Positions 29,601 through 38,313 of a stretch of DNA of 64,000 nt are shown one piece after another. Every line of letters begins with the position of its first letter. Within the stretch, counting starts at the first letter, position 1. Below the pieces are notes generated by a model. The model made no database searches. It saw nothing but the letters and a program-made list of their open reading frames with translations, and was not told the origin of the DNA. A program made the translations under genes and the position numbers. The stretch lies in the NCBI GenBank assembly GCA_907165275.2, contig OU015666.1:8648001-8712000 (forward strand), given 5' to 3'. The stretch is from Zygaena filipendulae (taxonomy: Eukaryota > Arthropoda > Insecta > Lepidoptera > Zygaenidae).

Positions 29601-30105
29601 ACACCGGCAGAATTAGCGGAACATAAAAAGGCAGAGTATAGAAATAATTACGTATATACATATATTAAAACAAATTATTATCAGGCATGAAGTAATAAAC
29701 TAATATGCATCTTATAACATCGACTTTAAGAAGTTTTTAGTTAAATTTTATTAAAAGTAATCAAAATTAAAAAAAAAAATCTCTAGTTTGTGAGAACACA
29801 GACAATGTTGCAAATAAAAGTTGAATGACATAGGGGAAACACACGTTATTTATCGTTCATTTATTTAGTGTTAAAATCACAGTAATCTTTAATTTGCAAC
29901 ATTATTTGTGTGCCCACAAATTAGAGAAAAAGTGTTTTTTTTTTATTATTATTTTAAAAAAAATTTAATAATTTAATTACAAACTTTTAAAGTGTTAAAA
30001 GATGTATATTAATTTATCACTTCAAGTCTAATTATTATTTGTTTTAATATATATACGTAATTATTCTATACTCTGCCTTTTTATGTTCCGCTAATTCTGC
30101 CGGTG
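29601..30105. mobile_element. Foldback (near-palindromic) element of 505 bp
   Basis: The left arm from ACACCGGCAGAATTAGCGG and the right arm ending CCGCTAATTCTGCCGGTGT are inverted copies that stay similar for most of the length. For example, AATGTTGCAAATAAAAG on the left pairs with CTTTAATTTGCAACATT on the right. It has no ORF and would fold into one long hairpin. It abuts the SINE at its AT-rich start. Confidence 0.8.
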
Positions 30106-30539
30106 TGTATATTAAGTTTGTTTTTAACATCGAAATAATAAGTATTACGTAGTTGTAAGTTGTACGTAGTACTTATCATTTACTTTTTTCCTACTTTTCG
30201 TCAGCGCTCGGCGGCGTTTCGAATGCGACTGAGACACATCGGTTGGATCGTTTGCCTCCACACGTACCAATTTGGTTGGACGGTTGGCCTGTCGGGTGCG
30301 TCGGCGAGCCGACCACGTCCAACCGGTATTAATAATAATAATGTTGGACCAACTACCCTATACACGTTCCGATTTGGTCGTGATCGGGCGGTTGGATCCA
30401 ACCAAGTTGGATCGTCTGTTACTAGTATTAGTCTTACCTACTAGGCCTATAAGGCGCTGTTCACACGGTGAAAGTAGTTGTATTGGAATACTTCATTCAT
30501 AAATTCAGTTGTTACTCTAATTTTAACTAAGTAATTAAA

Positions 30540-33500
30540 ATGTCAAAATCTAAAATGTCAAAATTAGAGGCAGAAATTACATCTTTAATTTCCCGCCGGG
30601 AACATGATTTTCGATCGGTACAAATTTTATACGATTTATCTAAAGAAGTGCTAACGGATAAGTCTAAAATTCCTAATTTTCGAGCAAGGTACAAACATAT
30701 TGAAACGATCAAAGATAATTTTTATCAAGTAAGTCAAGAAATAAATATAAAAAATTTGGAGGCTGGTTTCGAGTGTGAACCTGACACTGGGGTTTTGAAT
30801 TCCTTTGATGACCTGTACTATAGTGTCATAGAAGTCGCGCAATTATTGTTTGAGACCGAAGTCTCGAGCGCGCACCGACCGCCGACTCCGATACCTAACT
30901 CCGAAAATAAGTATAACCAAGTTCGATTACCAAAATTACAAGTTCCGAAATTCGATGGAAATATTGAAAATTGGCAGACATTTAAAGATAGCTACTTACC
31001 TTTAATTCATCATAACAGTTCTTTGTCTGATATCGAAAAATATCACTATCTAATTTCTTGCCTGTCTGGATTCGCCCTTACGATCGCGAAAGGTGTACCG
31101 TTGACGGCGTCGAATTACTCGATCGTGTTCAACGCGTTGTTGGATAGGTACGATAATAAGCGTGTTCTAGCTACGGCGTATCTCGACAAGATTTTTAATT
31201 TACCTTCTCTACAAAAAGTATCGATCGAAGGTTTAAATTTGTTAACTAATACTTTATATGAAAGTGTAAATGCACTTCGTGCCCTTAAAATCGAATCGCT
31301 CGACGAGTTTATTTTGTTTTATTTAGCCGCTCGAGCGCTAGATGGCGACACTCGCCAACGATTCGAAATACAGAATGAGAATGAAATTCCTACGTTTGAA
31401 AACTTATTGAGTTATTTGCAAAATTATGTTAAAATTTTGGAAGTAAGTAAAGCTCCGTTTGCTTTTCCAAAAAATGTGAACAATACACAACAAATTCGTA
31501 AGGTAGAAAAATACAGTCCACGTAGTAAGCAGTCGAAGTCATCGTTTGTTTCTTCCACGGAAAATAATAGTGAGGAACAAAAACAAAAACATAATGTTAG
31601 TTGCCCGTGCTGCAACTCATCTCATCGCATTTATAAATGTTTTAAGTTTCAGAAAATGAATGTTGATTCGAGAATAAAATTAGTGAATGATTTAAACTTG
31701 TGTCAAAATTGTTTGCGATCGGGACATAGTGTAAACAATTGTTCGTCCAATTTAAATTGTCTCGTGTGTGGTTCGCGACACAATTCGTTGTTGCACGTCG
31801 ATGCAACCTCGCGTGCCCCTACCACAAGTACTTTTTTGCAAGTTGATGCCCCTACTACTAGTTCATCTATGAGTGCCCCTACCATAAGTTCGTCCCCTAC
31901 TATGAGTTTTAGTGCTGATAATATTTCTCAAGGTGCGCATGCAAATGCTACCTTGACAAGTGTTGCACCTCAATCGAGTGAGTTGCACTCAACTAAAATT
32001 TTAGGATCCGCGATAGTTCGTGTGCGTGATGCTAGTGATTCTTGGCAGTACGTGCGAGCGCTCATAGATAGCTGTAGTATGGATTCCTTTATAACGAGTT
32101 CGTGCGCCCACAGGCTCGGACTGCCCATTCGTAAATGCAACATGGCGGTTGCGGGTCTCGGTCAAAACGCGGTTAACACTATAAAGGGTGTTACCTTTTG
32201 TTCTATTATGCCTAAGCACAGAGACGCGCCGCGATTTGATTTGCCTTTTGTTATTATTCCAAAAATTACATCGAACATGCCTTCTGTACAGTTGCCGCCG
32301 GCTGTTCGAGAACAATTCCGTCATTTGAACCTAGCCGACGAAAACTTTGATAGACCTTGTCGAGTAGATATTCTACTAGGAGTAGAATGTTTTGATCGCA
32401 TTTATGATGGAGCTCGTTATACTCCAGGTCCTGATTTCCCATGTGCGTTGTCAAGCGTGTTCGGTTGGGTTATTACAGGTCAGTTTAAACCATCTGCGGT
32501 TCACACACCCGCTACAGAGATAACTTCACTTATTGCTTCCACGTGTTCTCTAGATAACATTGTGCAACGTTTCTGGGAAACAGAAGAACCTCCCACGAGT
32601 CATATTCGGGTGCCAGAAAATGATCTTTGTGAACAAAAATATAAAGATTTAACTTACCGTAACCCTGACGGTAGATACGTCGTTCCTCTTCTATTGAAGG
32701 ATGAGTCTCATAGTTTAGGTGATTCAAGCCAGCAATCGTTAAACCGGTTCCTGAACTTAGAGAAGCGTCTCCTTCGTGAACCAGAGTTGAAAACCGAATA
32801 TGTCAATTTCATGAATCAGTACGAGGAAATGGGTCATATGCAGCCGTGTACATCATCGTTTCCTGGTAGTACGTATGTAATTCCTCACCATTGTGTGGTT
32901 CGACCTGAGAGCACCACTACTCGCTTACGGGTTGTATTCGACGCTAGCTGTCCTACAACCAACCGGAAGTCTTTGAACGACATTGTTCACGTAGGTCCGA
33001 AACTTCAGATAGACATAGTCGACTTGGTCACTAAGTTTCGCCTTCACGTAATTGTCTTCACTGCCGATATATGTAAAATGTATAGACAGATACTTATTCG
33101 ACCTGAAGATAGGTCATACCAGCATATTTTATGGCGCGATGCGCTCGGCTTCCCGCTCAAAGAATATGAGCTGAACACCGTAACGTACGGCGTCAGCAGT
33201 TCTCCTTATCTGGCAATTAGAACCTTGCATCAACTCGCTGACGATTATGATTCGCAGTTTCCTCAAGCCGCCCAAGTCCTTCGTGAAGAGACGTTCATGG
33301 ATGACGTAACTACAGGAGCCTCCACTTTAGAAGCTGCTAAAACTCTGAAGAATGATCTGATAGCCTTATTGAAGTTGGGTAAATTCGATCTCCGGAAATG
33401 GAGCAGTAATCATCCAGGTCTTCTGTCTGATATTCCATCAGAGCACTATCAATCTCCAAAATTGTTCAGTGAGCCGAACAGCGAACTCACTTTAAAAATA

Positions 33501-35096
33501 TTAGGAATTAAATGGGACCCCTGTTCCGATAATTTTTCTTATTCCTTTTCTAACGACTTCAAGGTCGAATACACTAAAAGAGCCATTCTGTCAATTATAG
33601 CGAGAATTTTTGATCCACTCGGTTGGATTTGTCCGGTTATTTTCTCTGCTAAGGTGTTGCTACAGGAGATGTGGCGATTAGAATTATCCTGGGATGAGCC
33701 TATTCCGTGTCATCTGGCCAAGCAATGGCACCTTCTAGCGGCAAATTTATCGGATTTGCAATCTATTAAATTACCACGGTTAGTTCTCCCTCCTGAATCA
33801 ACAGAGACCCATCTGGTTGGATTCTGTGATGGCAGTTCAAAGGGATATGGTTGTTGCGTTTACCTATGCGCCATAACCACTACGGGCACTGCCACTAGTT
33901 TGCTCATAGGTAAATCTAAAATTGCCCCAATAAAACCTTTAACAGTAAATCGACTGGAGTTGTGCGCTGCCGGTTTGTTAGCCCGAGTGCTGAATCACAT
34001 GTACGAACTTCTTAAGTCAAAATTGAAAATAGATTCGGTTAAAGCCTTCACAGATAGTAGTACTGTATTGTCGTGGTTAAATACACCCCCTCATCTTCTT
34101 AAAATGTTTGTGGCTAATCGAGTCGTACAAATTACCGATATGGTCAAGCCTGATTTGTGGTATCATGTTTCGACGCTAGATAACCCCGCGGATTGTTGTA
34201 GCCGAGGCACAACATGTGAGGTACTCGGAACTCATAATCTCTGGTGGACTGGTCCCGCCTGGCTCAATCAATTTCCTTCATTGTGGCCAACGCAACGGGT
34301 TCTGGTCCCAAGGCAAGAGTTGCCAGAATTGAAATCACCACCGTCAGAGTGTCTAGTTAGCACGAAATCCGATGATGTTCTCAACAACTTGACTTCAAAA
34401 TACTCTTCTCTCGCTAAACTCCAAAGAGTAGTAGCCTGGTGTATGAGATTTGTAAGAAATGCTAAGGTGAAAAAGGAAAACCGTAATTTATCACCGCTCT
34501 CATTCCCTGAAATGGAAAGTGCGTTAGAGTTGTTAGTTAAGCACACTCAACAGGAATATTTTGCACGAGAATTGCAACTCGTCAAAGAAGGTTTACGTTG
34601 TATAAAGTCGATCCAAAAACTAAACCCGCACATCGATGAGGTAGGTATCTTGCGAGTGGGGGGTCGAATTCGTCATTCAAATTTGCCGCATGCAGCAAAG
34701 CACCCGATGCTTTTGCCTAAATCATCCGCCCTGTCACAATTAATTGTTGACAGTAGTCACGTGAAATATTTACGTTGCGGTCCTCGCACTTTGCAATCTC
34801 TAATTTATCGTAAATTTTGGATATTAGGTTTGCGACTATTAATTCGTTCTCGCATTTCAAGATGCGTAATCTGTTTTAAATCAAAACCTATTTCATGTCA
34901 GCCTTTAATGGGTGATCTCCCCATTTCAAGGTTTCAATCGGGTAGATGTTTTCACACCACTGGCATCGATTTCGGTGGCCCTTTCATCCTTAAAGAAAGT
35001 AGACGTAGAAATGCGCGCACGTACAAGGCTTGGATATGCCTATTCATTTGTTTAAGTGTTAAAGCTATAGTAAAAATTTGTCCTATGCTAATGTAA
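30540..35096 (+). CDS. BEL/Pao gag-pol polyprotein, integrase end missing
   Basis: Single frame of 1,518 residues. Domains in order: Gag with the DUF1759-like region (about 130-300); cysteine-rich knuckles CPCCNSSHRIYKC, CQNCLRSGHSVNNC and CLVCGSRHNS (about 355-415); aspartic protease with ALIDSCSMDSFI (about 503), where the usual DSGS is DSCS; reverse transcriptase with FTADICKMYRQI (about 839) and FMDDVTTG (about 918); RNase H with FCDGSSKGYG (about 1094) and FTDSSTVLSW; and the integrase zinc-binding part CVICFKSKP (about 1430). The integrase core starts (GIDFGGPF, about 1474) but the frame stops at KICPMLM soon after. The remaining catalytic acidic residues are absent, and no continuation is visible in the 245 bases before the 3' LTR. 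Frame and motifs are otherwise intact. Confidence 0.92.
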   Translation: MSKSKMSKLEAEITSLISRREHDFRSVQILYDLSKEVLTDKSKIPNFRARYKHIETIKDNFYQVSQEINIKNLEAGFECEPDTGVLNSFDDLYYSVIEVAQLLFETEVSSAHRPPTPIPNSENKYNQVRLPKLQVPKFDGNIENWQTFKDSYLPLIHHNSSLSDIEKYHYLISCLSGFALTIAKGVPLTASNYSIVFNALLDRYDNKRVLATAYLDKIFNLPSLQKVSIEGLNLLTNTLYESVNALRALKIESLDEFILFYLAARALDGDTRQRFEIQNENEIPTFENLLSYLQNYVKILEVSKAPFAFPKNVNNTQQIRKVEKYSPRSKQSKSSFVSSTENNSEEQKQKHNVSCPCCNSSHRIYKCFKFQKMNVDSRIKLVNDLNLCQNCLRSGHSVNNCSSNLNCLVCGSRHNSLLHVDATSRAPTTSTFLQVDAPTTSSSMSAPTISSSPTMSFSADNISQGAHANATLTSVAPQSSELHSTKILGSAIVRVRDASDSWQYVRALIDSCSMDSFITSSCAHRLGLPIRKCNMAVAGLGQNAVNTIKGVTFCSIMPKHRDAPRFDLPFVIIPKITSNMPSVQLPPAVREQFRHLNLADENFDRPCRVDILLGVECFDRIYDGARYTPGPDFPCALSSVFGWVITGQFKPSAVHTPATEITSLIASTCSLDNIVQRFWETEEPPTSHIRVPENDLCEQKYKDLTYRNPDGRYVVPLLLKDESHSLGDSSQQSLNRFLNLEKRLLREPELKTEYVNFMNQYEEMGHMQPCTSSFPGSTYVIPHHCVVRPESTTTRLRVVFDASCPTTNRKSLNDIVHVGPKLQIDIVDLVTKFRLHVIVFTADICKMYRQILIRPEDRSYQHILWRDALGFPLKEYELNTVTYGVSSSPYLAIRTLHQLADDYDSQFPQAAQVLREETFMDDVTTGASTLEAAKTLKNDLIALLKLGKFDLRKWSSNHPGLLSDIPSEHYQSPKLFSEPNSELTLKILGIKWDPCSDNFSYSFSNDFKVEYTKRAILSIIARIFDPLGWICPVIFSAKVLLQEMWRLELSWDEPIPCHLAKQWHLLAANLSDLQSIKLPRLVLPPESTETHLVGFCDGSSKGYGCCVYLCAITTTGTATSLLIGKSKIAPIKPLTVNRLELCAAGLLARVLNHMYELLKSKLKIDSVKAFTDSSTVLSWLNTPPHLLKMFVANRVVQITDMVKPDLWYHVSTLDNPADCCSRGTTCEVLGTHNLWWTGPAWLNQFPSLWPTQRVLVPRQELPELKSPPSECLVSTKSDDVLNNLTSKYSSLAKLQRVVAWCMRFVRNAKVKKENRNLSPLSFPEMESALELLVKHTQQEYFARELQLVKEGLRCIKSIQKLNPHIDEVGILRVGGRIRHSNLPHAAKHPMLLPKSSALSQLIVDSSHVKYLRCGPRTLQSLIYRKFWILGLRLLIRSRISRCVICFKSKPISCQPLMGDLPISRFQSGRCFHTTGIDFGGPFILKESRRRNARTYKAWICLFICLSVKAIVKICPMLM

Positions 35097-35340
35097 ATTA
35101 TTAAAATGTAAGTCTTTACCTCTTGTTATATTAGGTAAGTATTCTAGTATTAAGTTCTTATAAACTAAAAAAAAAATATATTGTTACCATATTGGAAATC
35201 ATAGTTAAGTCCATATTATCTAACTATGGTTTTGAATTAAGTTTGTATTTAAGTTTGTAAACGTCTAGTGTTGTAATTTGCATGAGCACAGCCAATGATT
35301 TACCGTGTTTGGAATCCTTGTGAATTCCAAGTGGGGGGTA

Positions 35341-35782
35341 TGTTGCGGCATCCCATCCCTATTCATACATAAATCTATTCCAAAGTCCCAATTCAAATTT
35401 ACCGCGCACCGACCGGCCTACGCGCTCTTGTCGATGCGCGAATAAGGAACAACAAAACGTTATGGCCGCCGCGAACGTTTGAGCCGCACGTCGTCGCTTG
35501 GTTCTCGGTGAAAAGGACTAGAAAACTGGTGCTGATTCCATTATTTGGACGATCTAAGTACTCCTCAGAGTGATATTGTCGTGTGGAAGTGTGGTCAAAG
35601 AAAACGGGTGCACCCAAGACTGTCACACTCCGTGTTTCGTCCGGTCGGTGAGTCCTTACTCCTTTCTTTCTCCTTTCATTTCGTCAATGTACCCTTTTAC
35701 TGGGTTTCTGGGGATTCTTATCGGCTCCAAGGCAAGGAATACAAGCAGGCCAGTTTGCTCTGGGTTCTGCCATATCGCACCA
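35341..35782 (+). repeat. 3' LTR of the BEL/Pao element
   Basis: Same sequence as the 5' LTR. It is preceded by AAGTGGGGGGTA, the likely polypurine tract, and followed by the target copy GTGAA. Confidence 0.93.
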
Positions 35783-36174
35783 GTGAACCTAACTAAACCA
35801 TTGAACAATTTTTCATTGAGTAGAAGGATTAGTATTGTCTAGGCTGAATTATAATATTGATACGGCTGAATAGTAACAGATGGCGTAAGTATCGACAAGT
35901 CTTTTCATTCACTTTTCCATAGAAATATTTCTTTTTTCTGATTCCATCTGTAGAAACAGTAAAAACAAACTCGTTGTCGTTGACTAGCGAACCTAGCGGA
36001 AAATAATTGCAACTTATAAGACAGCTCTGTTTGCCACGCCATCTAAATTTAATACAGGCGTATGGCGATTGTCAGTCCTCTAGTTTTATTGGTCCATGGG
36101 CTATGGCATAGACCTTTTTTGGTAAAGTTTACGTTTATGCAAAGGCAACTTAGTCCATGCAGATATTTTAGATG

Positions 36175-36465
36175 TTTTTTTTTTTCTTGTGAAGTTTACA
36201 TCGAAATGCGTTGGTGAGATGCATTTCGATGCTTTACTGGGATTTTTGGAAGCAACTCTGTGTAATTGACCCTAGGATGCTGTGTGGGAAGTTGTATACG
36301 CTACATTTCATCTTACTTATTACACTGTTTCCGCACACAGTTCACTAATGGATCACCACTTTGCAAAATCCACCACATTCACACAATATTAATGACAATA
36401 AACTAAATATAACAAATAAAACTGACGTCCATTTCTGCTCTAATCCCGCCAAAAATTCTAATCAT
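36175..36465. repeat. Copy of the CATCACTAATG repeat family
   Basis: Carries the ATCGAAATGCGT/ATGCATTTCGAT pair, TGCTGTGTGGGAAGTTG and AATCCCGCCAAAAATTC. It is shortened in the middle relative to 26530-26945. Confidence 0.6.
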
Positions 36466-37339
36466 AGACTTAACTGCTAGTCACCACCACAGTCGCCACA
36501 CCACCTGTATTTATTGTTTATGGTAAACATTTACAAGAAAAGATAAGAAAACTATAGATAGGTAGGTATTGCTAAGCGAACAAATAAAATTACATGATGG
36601 GCTAGATTGCGATACTCCAGGACCTAATATATTTTTATACCTTTATTTTTCTTGGTAAAAAAATAATAAATAAAAATAAAAAAGAATAAATAGAAGTCAA
36701 AAAACCCCTTAAAATATCCTTAAAAATATAACACCCCTAAAAAAACCCATCACATTAATTTTCCCCCTAAATTTATGAGGAAAACCCCTAAGTTGGCAAT
36801 ACTGCTAGACTCATGACTGTGGTGACTGAGTGTCAAGTGTCAACTAGTCACTAGTTATCACGCCCAGTAATCTTCAAGGAAAAATTTTGGTCCGTAGAGC
36901 AAAATGTTGCATGAAGTTTACCTCCCCGCCCGAACCCGTGTGTCTCCCCTCAAACACCATTGTCAAGTGTCAACCCAATATCCAAAGAGAATATAAATCT
37001 TTGAACTCTATGTAGTTTGTGGTTAACCCGTTTCTACCGTTTATAGGATATGTTCCAAAATGGACTGATACCACAGGCCCAGTGCTCCCAGTGCCCTGAA
37101 TAACTTTCAGCATACTGCCGCAGTGCCCGCAGTAGGCGGTATGACGTCATAATCGTCGCCATTTTTGTACTGGTAAGGTGCTCTCAATGGTTTGATCACA
37201 TGGTCAACCTGTGGATTTTAAAGCGTGACGTGACAATGACATGCAGAGCTCAGATGCGCAACACGATAAAATTTCATCTAGCCAATTTTTATCGATTCTC
37301 GTCGACGTAAATTATTTTGTCTACCAGTAGTAACTATTA

Positions 37340-37605
37340 GTCATCCATTAGTGATAAACAGTGTGCGGAAACAGTAAGATAACATAAAATGTTGCGTTCA
37401 TCGGGAGGTTGTCGTTTTACTAATACAACTTCCCACAGAGCGTCCTAAGTTGCTATTAAGGCTCAACTGTGAAGAGTTGCTACCAAAAGTTCCGGTAAAG
37501 CATCAAAATGCATCCCACCAATAACTTCAGAAGAAGAAAAGTACAACTGAATTGGCTGTATGGACTCAGATTCCTGTGCCTTCTCCAAAGGAGTAAATTT
37601 AAACA
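37340..37605. repeat. Copy of the CATCACTAATG repeat family, opposite orientation
   Basis: GTGATAAACAGTGTGCGGAAAC, ACTTCCCACAGAGCGTCCT and GAATTGGCTGTATGGACTCAG identify it. It runs opposite to the copy at 26530-26945. Confidence 0.6.
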
Positions 37606-38033
37606 AATAAAAATTTAGGGGAAAATTTGTTAATCGTACTTTAATATAATATTAATGCCGCAATTTTTAAGTATAAATTATTAACTGTATAGAAATTTTG
37701 ATATTAAAAATGTTTCTTAAAAAAAATCTAGACATTTTTGCTTTTGATCAATTTTTTTTTTATGAAAACCAATATTTTCGCCCTAATAATTTAGAAACTA
37801 AGGCAATGACGCAATGTATTTTTTATAAACTTAATAATATGATTTTATTTTGGGAGATTAAGGGAAATTTGACTTAACCTTTAGGGCTAAATGTTATCTT
37901 TAGGGGTAAATGTTTTCGAGAGTTGGTAACACTAAAAAAAAATCATGAAAATATTTAATTTTGGATTTAAAATTTATCACAAGTTTTCACAAGAAAAAGA
38001 CGTTTTTAATTTACGAAAAGGACTATCTAGTGT

Positions 38034-38289
38034 TGATGAAAGTAACAGTTATACGCAGTATAGGAGGCTAAGTGAAACGCTTTTATTTAACAATACAAAC
38101 ACATTTAGGAAACACAAGAAAACATTTTATCTTCAACTCGATTAAATATAAGATATCAAAGCTGACATTACTTTTTCTCTAGTTGCATTCTTTTTATTAC
38201 TGTGACAATTAAGTCATCACAGTTTTTCTTTTGTAGATTGCCAGTCCATGTATGTGCCTATACAACATCCATAACAAGCAACTCTAACA
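38034..38289 (-). repeat. 3' LTR of the copia element
   Basis: 256 bp, + strand sequence TGATGAAAGTAACAG to CAACTCTAACA. The adjoining + strand CTCCTCCTT at 38290-38298 is the complement of the polypurine tract. Confidence 0.93.
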
Positions 38290-38313
38290 CTCCTCCTTAA
38301 TTTCAGCTTTCTC

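Larger units (their letters stand above)
28999..30425. mobile_element. Inverted-repeat DNA element with a MADF remnant, inside the BEL leader
   Basis: Ends are inverted repeats of about 35 bp, from CTAGTAACAGACG through CAACTTGGTTGGATCCAACC. Palindromic ACTAGT lies at both borders, so the exact target duplication is unclear. It holds a MADF-type ORF on the - strand and was itself entered by a SINE (29321-29600) and a palindromic element (29601-30105). MADF proteins are encoded as the accessory gene of some Harbinger-type transposons, which makes that class the best guess. Confidence 0.7.
28130..35782 (+). mobile_element. BEL/Pao LTR retrotransposon, 7,653 bp, integrase truncated
   Basis: LTRs of 442 bp (28130-28571, 35341-35782) run TGTTGCGG to ATCGCACCA. 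The target duplication GTGAA is at 28125-28129 and 35783-35787. One long gag-pol frame at 30540-35096 is typical of BEL/Pao. The 2 kb leader is enlarged by an inverted-repeat element that carries further insertions. The LTRs appear the same along their length, so insertion is recent, yet the integrase is cut short. Copies of this kind would need enzymes in trans to move again. Confidence 0.93.
27965..36098. mobile_element. Inverted-repeat DNA element split by the BEL/Pao insertion
   Basis: CATGGACCAATAAAACTAG at 27965-27983 is matched by its exact complement at 36080-36098, and the match continues inward (GGGGACTAACAATCGCC against GGCGATTGTCAGTCCTC). With the BEL element and one target copy removed, the element is about 480 bp and has no coding sequence. 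Confidence 0.7.
27752..36806. mobile_element. Second CAGTGTTGCC-ended element, split by later insertions
   Basis: A left end CAGTGTTGCCAGTAC at 27752 and a right end GTTGGCAATACTG near 36794-36806 carry the same inner blocks as the 26962-27711 element (ATTTACCCCTAAAAGTTAAG; TTTTCCCCCTAAATTTATGAGG). Everything between, including the BEL/Pao element, appears to be nested. The pairing is inferred from matching inner sequence. Confidence 0.45.
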
